In this document: positions 19,313 to 27,852 of the stretch, in pieces | Numbering within the stretch: position 1 is the first letter of the stretch | Layout: the number at the start of each line of letters is the position of its first letter | Source of the DNA: Propionispira arboris | GTDB lineage: Bacteria > Bacillota > Negativicutes > Selenomonadales > Selenomonadaceae | Reading direction: 5' to 3' | DNA: 64,000 nucleotides | Assembly (NCBI RefSeq): GCF_900109225.1 | Contig: NZ_FNZK01000022.1 | Span: 1 to 64,000, forward strand | Program-made: the position numbers and the translations under genes | Notes under the pieces: model-generated | Seen by the model: only the letters and a program-made list of their open reading frames with translations | Databases searched by the model: none | What the model was told of the DNA's origin: nothing

Positions 19313-21217
19313 TCATTCCTCCAGTTCGTTTTCTACCTCGGCAAGCAGCTGCTGCAATGCCGAATAGCTTTTTTTCTTGATAAGCTCTGTAATGCCTTCT
19401 TTATTTAGAAGAAATTTTGATGTTACACGATAGAATTTTTGCAACTCTTTATCGGGTTGCTGTCCGATGGATACAAGAAATACAACTTGGACCTCCTTGT
19501 CATCCCACCATACAGGCTTTTTAAGAATACCAACACAGACAAATGTATACCGGGTAAGTGCCTTGTAAGGATGTGGCATTGCTACACGATTACCAAACGC
19601 TGTACGGGCGAGTTTTTCACGCTTAAGAATAGCCTCCAAAAAGTTTTCCGGAAGCTCTTGATATTTTTTAATATGCCTGCACATAAAGTCAAGAATTTCT
19701 TCTCGCGAGCCTGTTGGAACCTCTGCTATAAATATTTCTGGACTGAAATAACGTTCACATATACCGGATGGTCCTTGTGCAAGAGCTTTCTTCATAACCT
19801 TGATATCCTGATCATCCAGGAAATATTTAATTTCCATAATTGGAACAGGAACCTTGGCAGCAATCGGTACCGTAGTAAATATATAATCAATGTCGGAAAA
19901 ATCAACGTTGGCTACAGAATTGACATTTGATGTTCTGACTTTTTTAATCTGGTCCTTGAATTTTTCCTGGTATTGATATGCCAGAAGCTTTGCGCTGCCC
20001 TTGCCAGAAGAACAAACAAGCAAAATGTTTTTCTTTTCCCTCTTCCTATTTTGGCGTTCCAACGCCAATGCAAAGGAAAGAGCAATATAGCCGATTTCGT
20101 CATCCTTAAGTAGCTTTTGATAACGATCAGCAATAATGCTGCTGGCCTGGCTCGCCATCGCATAAGCAAGGGCAAAACGTTCTTTGATATCCTTTAAAAG
20201 AGGATTGCGAAAATTCATGCCACATTGCACACGAACCTTAAGCGGTATAAGATGCTGGCAGAGTGCCATTCGAAGCTCAAGATCCCCGCTAAAATCGAAC
20301 TTGAAGGCCTCATATACGGACCTCAGCATTTGAATAACCATTTCACTTGTTTCATGATCAATTACGATGTTATTACTGCTTTCGTCACCCAACGTGCGCT
20401 TCCCGGCTAAATGCAGTGCAGCATAGCGCACTTCTGACTCTGGAAAAGTTAGTTGAAATTTATCCTGGATTTTCCCAACAATATCTTTAGCGATATTATA
20501 CTCTTCCTGCCCGTAGATTACAGTAAGCCATTCCTCTTCGAGCAGCACATAATGATCTGTTTCAATTCTTTTCACGGCAATAAATAAATGCACGATGAGA
20601 CTTTGCATGGCTACGTCCGAAAGATGGTAGCCAGATTTTTCCAGACAGCTTAGCACGCATTCAGTTATTACATTTATACCGCTTCCCCGAATAATTTTTG
20701 TGAGCGAGTTCTGTGCAACGTAGTTCGCGAGGCAAAGTCGAAGATTTACTTCTTTTCCCTCAATTTTGATACCATGCTTTGGCCTGCGAATGAGCTCAAT
20801 CTGATATTCATGCAAAATAGCTTCGATTTCTTTTATATCATTTGTCAGAGTACGCTTAGCGACATAAAGTGCTTCGCTCAAATCATCAATCCGTATGTAT
20901 TCCTTTCGATGCGATAAATATTCCAGAATATACTGAATTCTTTCCTTATGCGATTGTGGCAGCCCAAGCTGCTCAAACTGCTGGCGGGATGTAAGGAAAA
21001 ATTGATCCCAAAGGTCTTGGTTATAAACCTCAAGCCTATAGCCCACACTAGCCTTGGATTTAACTCCGGCTCCATGATGTTTAATTTCCTTATCAAGCTC
21101 CTTTAAAAGGTTTCGTACAGTTTTACTGCTCACATGCAGCTTTTCGGCAAAACATTCTGCCGTCTGGTACTGGTCTGAAAGAGCTCTAATTAATACATAC
21201 AGGCGATTGTCACTCAT
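19313..21217 (-). CDS. licR: LicR/CelR-type PRD transcriptional activator
   Basis: A 634-residue multi-domain regulator: an N-terminal helix-turn-helix (CFAEKLHVSSKTVRNLLKEL), a second one (RKEYIRIDDLSEALYVAKRTL), two PTS-regulation domains with phosphorylatable His (about residues 170-390), an EIIB-like domain (NILLVCSSGKGSAKLL, near 398) and an EIIA(Fru)-like domain (residues about 485-630; GNRVAMPHPYKA). PTS phosphorylation reports sugar availability. It is the first gene of the operon and should activate it, itself included. Confidence 0.92.
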   Translation of the reverse strand: MSDNRLYVLIRALSDQYQTAECFAEKLHVSSKTVRNLLKELDKEIKHHGAGVKSKASVGYRLEVYNQDLWDQFFLTSRQQFEQLGLPQSHKERIQYILEYLSHRKEYIRIDDLSEALYVAKRTLTNDIKEIEAILHEYQIELIRRPKHGIKIEGKEVNLRLCLANYVAQNSLTKIIRGSGINVITECVLSCLEKSGYHLSDVAMQSLIVHLFIAVKRIETDHYVLLEEEWLTVIYGQEEYNIAKDIVGKIQDKFQLTFPESEVRYAALHLAGKRTLGDESSNNIVIDHETSEMVIQMLRSVYEAFKFDFSGDLELRMALCQHLIPLKVRVQCGMNFRNPLLKDIKERFALAYAMASQASSIIADRYQKLLKDDEIGYIALSFALALERQNRKREKKNILLVCSSGKGSAKLLAYQYQEKFKDQIKKVRTSNVNSVANVDFSDIDYIFTTVPIAAKVPVPIMEIKYFLDDQDIKVMKKALAQGPSGICERYFSPEIFIAEVPTGSREEILDFMCRHIKKYQELPENFLEAILKREKLARTAFGNRVAMPHPYKALTRYTFVCVGILKKPVWWDDKEVQVVFLVSIGQQPDKELQKFYRVTSKFLLNKEGITELIKKKSYSALQQLLAEVENELEE

Positions 21218-21285
21218 TTAGACCCTCCCCTTATCTTTTCCGTAATTTTATTATAGCAAATAAAAAAATGAAACTCTACGACGAC

Positions 21286-21310
21286 TTTTTCCATTATAAA
21301 GGTGGAAAAA
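21286..21310. promoter_or_regulatory. Inverted repeat at the beta-glucoside operon promoter
   Basis: TTTTTCCA (21286-21293) and TGGAAAAA (21303-21310) enclose a TATAAT box on the minus strand (within CCTTTATAATGG). This is a sensible binding site for the LicR-type activator or a repressor, about 70 bases before the regulator's start. Confidence 0.45.
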
Positions 21311-21414
21311 CATGCGCGCATAATTCCATTCACTCTATCAGTTAAACCTTAATTATTCACGTAAATTACAAAATTCAATGCAATACCAATAAATTCAATC
21401 ATTATACGGTTTGT

Positions 21415-21500
21415 CGTTTTCCTAAATATTTACATTTTGCCCAACACAAAAATAGGCGACTGAAACCATACCCGCTAGCCATTCAGTCGCCTTATAAAAG
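21415..21500. repeat. Dispersed hairpin repeat, copy A
   Basis: A 10-base stem (GGCGACTGAA, 21454 onward, with TTCAGTCGCC ending near 21492) with flanks CTAAATATTTACATTTTG on the left and TTATAAAAG on the right. The same element occurs near 25050, 26870 and 58040. On the minus strand the stem is followed by TATTTTTGTG, so it can terminate. The remaining bases 21500-21777 hold no gene I can support. Confidence 0.7.
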
Positions 21501-21777
21501 CCCTATGATAAAAGCTGCTGCATCGTTAATTCTCGAAAGGATTCTTACTGTCCGTAACCTCTGAGTTCCAAATATTGTTTTCATTGCTAAAGGAACTATC
21601 CCATGCCATGTTCTTGATATCAATTTTTATTAAGTCTCTTATTAAACATAATTCATCCTGAATTATTCATCGTGAAGCTAATCGAAAAAGCAGTGCCTTC
21701 GCTCGAATATATCGAAGATCTGCGAACTGATTATCATCATATGGAAAGTTCATCTGTAATTTTTGAAACCATATATG

Positions 21778-22428
21778 TTAATTAATTTCCCAAGTATTGT
21801 CCTCTTTAAGTACTGCTGTCAACTTATAAATATTTTCACCAAATGTAACTTGTATACTTTGAGGAATTGTCTGCTCTAAAATAGTTCCTTTCTCAAGATC
21901 ATTATTACTTACAGCCACATAATACATAATCTTAGGATTATATTTTTGAGGTGTATTTATGAAAGCCGCCTGTACAATGGTACCTATTTCAGACATCCCA
22001 ATTCCTGTAGCAAAATCTCTATTAGGAATCATTTTACCTCCCTGAATTGTAAAACTCCCTGCTTCTCCTTTATTTGTCGGTACAGAAAATTTAGGAACCC
22101 CATTTAAAAGATCAAATGTAGTGAAATTCTCATTATTTACAGAACAAGACTCATACCCACCTGTAAAAAATGTATTTCCAGGCTGCAGCATTGTCATTTT
22201 AGCATCATACCAAACAAAACAGTATTCTTCTGTCCATTCAAATCTTATTTCACTATTAGGTGCCATTTTATAAGGACTTACAAGCCATGCAAGTGAAAAA
22301 ACATCGTCTGACTGCTGTAATAGTTTTTGGTACATATAAAATGTCCAATCACATGAACTGCTGTTTTTGCAAGTTAAACTATATACAGGACTGTCCGTAT
22401 TGGATAACGTAGCATTTAAAATATACAT
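21778..22428 (-). CDS. RhiA-like protein, paralogue 2
   Basis: A 216-residue protein, paralogous to the gene at 23310-23972: both share the pattern FSLAW(L/F), (I/L).F.WT..Y.F.W, L.PG, the GIGMS segment and an N-terminal beta-rich start. This pattern matches my memory of RhiA, the quorum-regulated rhizosphere protein of Rhizobium, of unknown biochemical function. No signal peptide; predicted mostly beta. It contains a Cys pair CKNSSSC the other copy lacks. Last gene of a three-gene minus-strand set. Confidence 0.7.
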   Translation of the reverse strand: MYILNATLSNTDSPVYSLTCKNSSSCDWTFYMYQKLLQQSDDVFSLAWLVSPYKMAPNSEIRFEWTEEYCFVWYDAKMTMLQPGNTFFTGGYESCSVNNENFTTFDLLNGVPKFSVPTNKGEAGSFTIQGGKMIPNRDFATGIGMSEIGTIVQAAFINTPQKYNPKIMYYVAVSNNDLEKGTILEQTIPQSIQVTFGENIYKLTAVLKEDNTWEIN

Positions 22429-22560
22429 AAAATTTCTCCTTTAAGTTGCTAAATTAATTACAGTCATAACCAAAAAAGTTTATGTAATATTTAATTACAC
22501 AAACTTTTTCAAAATCCTATTAATTTGTTACAAATAACACTAATAGAAACGTTTTTTCTA

Positions 22561-23178
22561 TTAATCACATTGTAAATAGTTCTTAAGTAGTATACAGTTA
22601 CCATCGGATTTAGTCTTCATATAAAACCCTGTTCCATTTCCCGTTCCATTGCCACATACGTAACTATTGTGATGCTTACAAATAGGGATTAAATTTACTG
22701 TACCACCTGAACCCACTTGGGTAGCAATTTTTTGACCTAAAAGGACATGCCCACCTACCATATTTAATGAACCCGTCGAACACTCACATTTGGCTCCACT
22801 TTTATTCTTATCATATTTAGTATCATTACTGGGATCATAAAATTTACCATCTGTAACACATTCCGTACAGGCAATACCATTATTCGTCAAAAGTTTTAGC
22901 CATGACGAGCTTGGGTTCGGATCAAGATTACTGCCAATAATATTTGCAAAAATGCTACCAACAACATACTTTTCAGTATCTCCAAAAACGGAACGAACTG
23001 GCACAATAATATATTCTTCATTATAATCATTGATCGGATTCCATAAATCATGAAACCTGTATATTTTGGGATCATCCGTCTTTTTATAAACTACTTTACA
23101 TAAATGTTCTTGTTCATGAGTTAATTTTAAGCTTTCCCCCGCTTCGGTTGAAGGTAAATAAATATGTTTATTTTCCAT
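22561..23178 (-). CDS. Cys/His-rich protein, HNH- or zinc-site-like
   Basis: A 205-residue protein from ATG 23178 (AGGAGAG upstream). Its second half has clustered metal-ligand residues: ACTEC, GAKCECS, VGGHVLLG, LIPICKHHNSYVC. Together with the 'GGHV ... VYIIPIC..HN' style pattern this resembles a zinc- or HNH-like fold seen in small bacterial proteins of unknown role. I cannot decide between nuclease and structural zinc protein. It is encoded between two RhiA-like paralogues, so the three are probably co-expressed. Confidence 0.6.
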   Translation of the reverse strand: MENKHIYLPSTEAGESLKLTHEQEHLCKVVYKKTDDPKIYRFHDLWNPINDYNEEYIIVPVRSVFGDTEKYVVGSIFANIIGSNLDPNPSSSWLKLLTNNGIACTECVTDGKFYDPSNDTKYDKNKSGAKCECSTGSLNMVGGHVLLGQKIATQVGSGGTVNLIPICKHHNSYVCGNGTGNGTGFYMKTKSDGNCILLKNYLQCD

Positions 23179-23309
23179 AATAATTACTCTCCTATATTCG
23201 TTTTTAAGATTAATAATTGATTTAATGGTCATATGGTATCAAATCAAATAGAGCCTTGTTATTTTAACAAAACTCTATTCAATTCAATTCGATTTTATTT
23301 AATTTTATT

Positions 23310-23972
23310 TTATTTTTTCATAGCTGCAAGTAATCTTGCATTACTTGCTTTTAGAGTTGTACTTTCCGACCAAGTATTATCTTCATTAAATGTCAAAGAC
23401 TTAGAATATACATTTATCGGATATGCAACTTTCATTGTTTCGCTAACCGCATTTAAATCGATAACTACACCTTCTTCATAACGACCAAATGCAACCCAAT
23501 ATTCTGGATGCGGCAAGAAAGAAAAGTTGAAGTTTGGTGTTGCCGGTATCGCAAAAGTAGGATTTCCAGACATTCCTATACCAATAGAAGCTTCACCATC
23601 TGGTATTGTCGCATCTGTAAATATAGCTAAAGATCCCGCATTGGCTGATTTTGTAGCAGCAGTAAACAAATATGCACCATTTTGTTTTGAAAATCCAGTG
23701 GTATTCTTACTTGTATCTGATGGATCACAATCTTTTAATTCTGAAGCATCAAAATAAACGCCTGGTGACAATATCCCCGTTTCACTCCACGCAAAACTAT
23801 AATCAATTGTCCATCTAAATTTAAGGCTTGTTCCAGGATGGCATGATTTTGAAAACCACGCAAGTGAATATAAGTTATCATACTGATCTTGATTCGGGCA
23901 TTTCTGATAAACAACGACACTTCCACTTTGTTTAGAACTGTTTGTTACATTTAAAGTATACTGGGTTGACAT
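23310..23972 (-). CDS. RhiA-like protein, paralogue 1
   Basis: A 220-residue beta-rich protein with YSLAWFSKSCHPGTSLKFRW, YSFAWSETGILSPGV, IGIGMSGNPTFA and PHPEYWVAFGRY, close to RhiA of Rhizobium leguminosarum in pattern and length. RhiA is abundant, population-density-regulated and biochemically uncharacterised. First gene of the set; AAGGAGTGG precedes the ATG. A broken AbrB/SARP-type regulator lies upstream. Confidence 0.75.
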   Translation of the reverse strand: MSTQYTLNVTNSSKQSGSVVVYQKCPNQDQYDNLYSLAWFSKSCHPGTSLKFRWTIDYSFAWSETGILSPGVYFDASELKDCDPSDTSKNTTGFSKQNGAYLFTAATKSANAGSLAIFTDATIPDGEASIGIGMSGNPTFAIPATPNFNFSFLPHPEYWVAFGRYEEGVVIDLNAVSETMKVAYPINVYSKSLTFNEDNTWSESTTLKASNARLLAAMKK

Positions 23973-24182
23973 AATAAACCACTCCTTTTAAAATAAAATT
24001 ATTTTTATAAAAAATGAGTTTCCCCATTTTCTAACAGGATAAGACTAAATCTTTTAAATAATCTTTTTTATTAAGGTTTATCTATTATCAAAATAAAATC
24101 AGTAATGATTATATTTATTACTTACTCTCTATGCATGCAGTATAGCATTATCAATCGGAATAAAATTGGAATATTTTCCGAT

Positions 24183-24742
24183 TTATTCTCGTAAATATTC
24201 TAAAATATCTTCAGCGGCTTTTTTTAATCCTTTATTTTCATAGTAAGTTGCTAATTTATCCAATAATTCTAGATAACGAAAATCATAATATGCTTCTAAT
24301 ACCTCTGTCCATTCATAAAAATCTTCCATCAAAAGAGGTCCCCTATAAAGCCCTAAAGCTTGTTTCCAAGCCTCTTGATTCTCATTTTCTTTATACAGTG
24401 CATCAAATTCGATAATATCACATTTAAGATTTTCTAAAACCAACGACAATTTACCATATGTCTCTAAAATAATTTTTTTTTAAAACAAGAACGAATATAT
24501 TGACAGATTTTATACAAACTATCTAATGCATGTCTTGAATCAACATCTGGCCATAATCTTTCTGAAATAATTCTTTTTTCTACACCAACTCCACGTTCAC
24601 ACACTAATAATGCAATCAATTCTTCAGCCTTTTTATGCTTTAAACAAATAGGCTTATCATCTACAAAAATGCCAAAGTGTTTAAAGCACTGTATAAATAT
24701 TCCTTCATTATAGATTTTTATGCTTTTATAGTCTGAAAATTT
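24183..24742 (-). pseudogene. SARP/BTAD-type regulator, frame-shifted
   Basis: Minus-strand reading gives a winged-helix part (about 24742-24482: CFKHFGIFVDDKPICLKHKK, AEELIALLVCERG, ISERLWPDVDSRHALDSLY) and, in another frame, a BTAD part (24449-24183: FDALYKENENQEAWKQALGL, YRGPLLMEDFYEWTEVLEAYY). The frame changes at an A9 run (24473-24481 on the plus strand); one more A would join them. The winged-helix part has no start codon of its own; one base less in the A7 run at 24740-24746 would fuse it to the AbrB frame upstream. Such regulators activate neighbouring operons, here probably the rhiA-like genes. Confidence 0.6.
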
Positions 24743-24920
24743 TTTTATTGGAATCTTTTATACTATCGTTGCATTTTTTCTGTTCAAACCTAACTGGTGA
24801 TAATACAATATCATTTTTTTCTATTCTACAATTTATTTTATCTCCTCTATTTAAGTTTAATTTATGAACGATTATAGCTGGAATAGTAACTTGTGATTTA
24901 CTCCCAAATTTTATTATCAT
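24726..24920 (-). CDS. SpoVT/AbrB-domain protein, perhaps the N-terminus of the broken regulator
   Basis: A 64-residue frame starting MIIKFGSKSQVTIPAIIVHK, then LNLNRGDKINCRI, a clear AbrB swapped-hairpin DNA-binding domain. Alone it is as long as many AbrB proteins. However its frame equals that of the BTAD part downstream, and two compensating homopolymer shifts would fuse AbrB, winged helix and BTAD into one protein of about 245 residues. Confidence 0.65.
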   Translation of the reverse strand: MIIKFGSKSQVTIPAIIVHKLNLNRGDKINCRIEKNDIVLSPVRFEQKKCNDSIKDSNKKIFRL

Positions 24921-25375
24921 AATAAATCAGTCCTTTTTAAATTTTTAGTTGAATATTATTTGATAACTTGCATTCAATTTAGATAAATTATGCATTCCCC
25001 CTATATTGTCACTGTTACTAAATATTCACACTTTTCACAGCACAAAAATAGACGCCCAAAAGAATATTACCTATTCGTTCAGTCGCCTTATAAAAATCCA
25101 CTATATCGTAAGTTTTTAATTTCACCTATTTGCCAAGCATCTGCCATTTCGCCACTTCTTTTCGTATAGATTGCTGTACATTTTCTTACAAAAATCGAGC
25201 AGTTCCTACTTCAAGTGTTACAATGATTCTTGATGTCGACATTAAAATTAAAAAACTTACATTTTAAAATTATTCAAAATAATTAAATTTTATTCAATTA
25301 TAAACCTTTCGTTTTGTGATTTCAAGTAAATACTAGACAAAAACTTGCATTCAATTATTGCTTCATTCTTTTCCT
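24921..25375. repeat. Dispersed hairpin repeat, copy B (core 25010-25200)
   Basis: Contains CTAAATATTCACACTTTTC, then CACAAAAATAGACGCC, a partly decayed stem ending TTCAGTCGCCTTATAAAAAT, and the right flank shared with copy C (TATCGTAAGTTTTT, TTTGCCAAGCATCTG) and copy D (TTTTCGTAT.GATT or CTATT, GTACAT, TTACAAAA). No gene in this gap. Confidence 0.65.
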
Positions 25376-25819
25376 TTATTCTAATGATTTTATAAAAAAG
25401 TACATAGACTGACCTTGCGGACTTATCCATTCACGATATATCTCAAAGCCTAATTTCTTTTGTAATGCAATACTTGCGGGATTATCGCCTCGTACATTTC
25501 CAGCCGCAATTTTATAACCAAGATTTTTCGCATATTCCAGGGCTAACTTTTCCCCTTGAAAACCATAACCCTGCCGATAATATTCCAGAAAAATTTCAAG
25601 ACCAATGCTTACAGCCGAACTCGTATGCTGATAAAGAGAAACGGTTCCTTTTATCTTTTGATCTTCTGTAATCGCAAACATTTCAAAATAACGCCCTTGA
25701 TAGTCTTTTTTATTCCACTTTTCGATCATAGTTTTTACCTCTTCAACCGGCTTATCATAGGTCGGTTGCTTTTGTAATATAGCTATATCCTTGAATGTAA
25801 AATTTCGAATAGAAACCAT
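25376..25819 (-). CDS. GNAT-family N-acetyltransferase
   Basis: A 147-residue RimJ/RimL-like acetyltransferase: MVSIRNFTFKDI at the start, IGLEIFLEYYRQGYGFQGEKLALEYAKN with the acetyl-CoA pyrophosphate loop (R/Q-x-x-G-x-G), and NPASIALQKKLGFE. Start at 25819 with GGAG at six bases. Substrate unknown. Encoded before another GNAT gene on the same strand but separated by about 90 bases. Confidence 0.85.
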   Translation of the reverse strand: MVSIRNFTFKDIAILQKQPTYDKPVEEVKTMIEKWNKKDYQGRYFEMFAITEDQKIKGTVSLYQHTSSAVSIGLEIFLEYYRQGYGFQGEKLALEYAKNLGYKIAAGNVRGDNPASIALQKKLGFEIYREWISPQGQSMYFFIKSLE

Positions 25820-25909
25820 GGCTGTCTCCTTTTTATGGTAGTAATTATCTACCAATTTCTGTTTATTACTATGTTTATACTAAAATCTGTTGTTTTATAA
25901 AATTTCTAT

Positions 25910-26374
25910 CTAGATCTTTTTGGTATACATATGCCGCTGCGAAACAAATCTCATATTCTCATAAAATTCAATCGCTTTTTTATTGAAGTCCCAAACTACT
26001 AAATTTAAATATTGGATGTCTAACCCAGCTAATGTCTTTTCTACATACTGCAAAAGTTCTTTTCCAAAACCATTCTTTCTGCATTCCGGGATTACGTAAA
26101 GACTTTCAATATAACCTATTTGCTGCTCAATCATACAAGCATTTTGAATTTGCTTTATCGACGCAAAACAAAATCCAACAACTATATTTTTTTCTTCTGC
26201 TATGAGGCAAATATTTTGATTATTTTGCAACAATTCAATATATGCCTGTTCACTATAAATATGTTCTGTATCTTTATGAAATTCTGGACATCCCTTTACA
26301 TGCAATAAATGGAGATCATTCATCATCTTATCTACCTTTGGATAGTCACAGTCCATCATTTTCCTTATTTTCAT
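25910..26374 (-). CDS. GNAT-family N-acetyltransferase
   Basis: A 154-residue acetyltransferase with IRKMMDCDYPKVDKMMNDLH, GYIESLYVIPECRKNGFGKELLQYVEK (acetyl-CoA site R-K-N-G-F-G) and LVVWDFNKKAIEFYENMRF. The ATG at 26374 follows GAGGA at 11 bases. Full-length for the family. Substrate unknown. Confidence 0.85.
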   Translation of the reverse strand: MKIRKMMDCDYPKVDKMMNDLHLLHVKGCPEFHKDTEHIYSEQAYIELLQNNQNICLIAEEKNIVVGFCFASIKQIQNACMIEQQIGYIESLYVIPECRKNGFGKELLQYVEKTLAGLDIQYLNLVVWDFNKKAIEFYENMRFVSQRHMYTKKI

Positions 26375-26473
26375 CAACAAAAACTTCCTCTACCGCAAAA
26401 TATGTAATACCAATAAGATCGTTTCTTTTTTATATTTTGCTAAATATTAAAATCAACAAATTTAATTCTTTTC

Positions 26474-26583
26474 TCATAGCTCTTGTTTTGAATATAACTC
26501 ATAATATATTTTCTTATTTTGCATAAGTTCAAAATGAGTTCCCATTTCTAAAATCTCGCCATCAACAACAATCTTTAATGCCC
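26474..26583 (-). pseudogene. ABC transporter (exporter type), C-terminal remnant
   Basis: Minus-strand reading ALKIVVDGEILEMGTHFELM, then KIYYELYSKQEL and stop, is the end of an exporter-type ABC ATPase ('V...G.I.E.GTH.EL'). The frame is not open further upstream. About 35 codons remain. Confidence 0.6.
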
Positions 26584-26745
26584 CTATCCAAGACTTAAAA
26601 ATCTAATAACTTATTTTTCATTTTTCTCACCAAAAACCATAAGTCCATCTTTTTATTAGCATAATATCTTACCTTTTGATTTTCTTTTGATCTGTTCTAC
26701 ATATAAAAAAACTTATACAATTTCAGCAACATACCTTTCACAGTT

Positions 26746-26800
26746 ATGGCTTTCGACTTCGAAACAAGTAGATTCATTTTCAACAAGACTCAGATTACGA
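26746..26800 (-). pseudogene. vgrG fragment (decayed cassette)
   Basis: The plus-strand stretch GCTTTCGACTTCGAAACAAG and the following TTCATTTTCAACAAGA match the vgrG copies at 29268 and 56480 with few changes. No frame remains. With the fragment at 26989 it shows that a third vgrG once lay here. Confidence 0.6.
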
Positions 26801-26829
26801 TTTTAGGGAGACAAGGGGACCGTTTATTT

Positions 26830-26988
26830 TTTGTCATATCCTTCTAAAAATTTACATTTTCCATAACGCAAAAACAGGCGACTCAAAGAATATTATTTAT
26901 TCAGTCGCCTTATAAAAATTCCACGATATCGTAAGTTTTTGAGTCCACTCTTTTGCCAAGCATCTGTCATTTTAACACTGCTCTTCGT
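26830..26988. repeat. Dispersed hairpin repeat, copy C
   Basis: AAATTTACATTTTCCATAACGC, stem GGCGACTCAA.../...TTCAGTCGCC, then TTATAAAAATTCCAC, TATCGTAAGTTTTT and TTTTGCCAAGCATCTGTCA. The element stops abruptly at TTCGTAT (26988), where a vgrG upstream spacer follows. Copies A, B and D share the core. Confidence 0.7.
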
Positions 26989-27060
26989 ATGTTCATCACC
27001 ACTTTTTTATACTTAACTTTAAAGTTCTTAGCCTTGCTCCCCAGCATCTACCAAGGGACT
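26989..27060 (-). pseudogene. Orphan vgrG leader and PAAR 3' stub
   Basis: GTTCATCACCACTTTTTTAT and following bases repeat the spacer before vgrG at 29950-29993 and 57165 onward, and TTGCTCCCCAGCATCTACCA repeats the end of the DUF4280 gene at 29998. No coding capacity remains. Confidence 0.6.
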
Positions 27061-27140
27061 AAATATCTCTATTTTCTTTTATTAAGTAATAAAAAAATTG
27101 TCCCAAACCTTTTCAGTTCGTTATTCTCTTATTAGCACAT

Positions 27141-27820
27141 CTATTTGTGAAATAATTCTGGTCTATATTGTTTCATTAAATAATATTTGTGAATACAATT
27201 AATACCTAATGACATTAGATATCCCAAAACCACAAGTGCGATAGCAAGACCTAATGTTATTGAGCTTTGATCCCCCTTGAAATTTACAATAAAAATCTTA
27301 CCAAGCACGAGTCCCCCCCTCCTCCTAAAAGTCCTAAAACTCCAATCACACGCCAAAATAGATTCGTTTTGCTCTTCTTCTTTTTCTTGTATTTGGAAGA
27401 ATACCTTCCCTCTTTCAAAGCATTCCGCTGATATTTAAAACACATCAGCAAGAATAATATCTGTAATGTTATCGTTACAAAAATATATAATAATCCATAT
27501 TCCTGATGATATAATCTAAAAAATCTATAGCCAGCCATTATGCAAAGTATCGAGAGAATCAAAAAGTATATACCTTGAAATAAAGTATATACTACTTGAT
27601 ATTTTTCCACATTCAATCTTATAACAGCAGCCCAGATATTAATAAAAATAATGGGAATAAGCATCATCTTGATTATAATGCTAGGATTTCCAAACAAGAC
27701 CGTAGGTAACCCTATAATATCAAGCATTAATAGCAGTCCCAACAAATTACCTGTTATCATTGTAGGATGGTCTGGATATAAATAATCTTTTATCTTTTCA
27801 AAACTGTATTCTTGAACCAT
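27141..27820 (-). pseudogene. Polytopic membrane protein, immunity candidate, frame-shifted at a G7 tract
   Basis: From ATG 27820 (GGGGGAG upstream) a hydrophobic protein with at least four membrane segments runs to VIGVLGLLGGGG, then shifts. One base change in the G7 tract (27313-27319) joins it to the frame ending at 27141 (LVLGKIFIVNF, LGLAIALVVLGYLMSLGINC), giving about 225 residues and six or so segments. It follows a VgrG with a hydrophobic effector tail, the classic place for a cognate immunity protein, which would sit in the membrane if the toxin forms pores. The short version ends at 27284. Confidence 0.6.
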
Positions 27821-27852
27821 GCCATCTCCCCCTCTAGCTGCAGACCTTATTA

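Noticed and set aside
23233-23481. Plus-strand frame over the rhiA-like gene
   Set aside because: Antisense to a gene with a clear family match and ribosome binding site; no own site.
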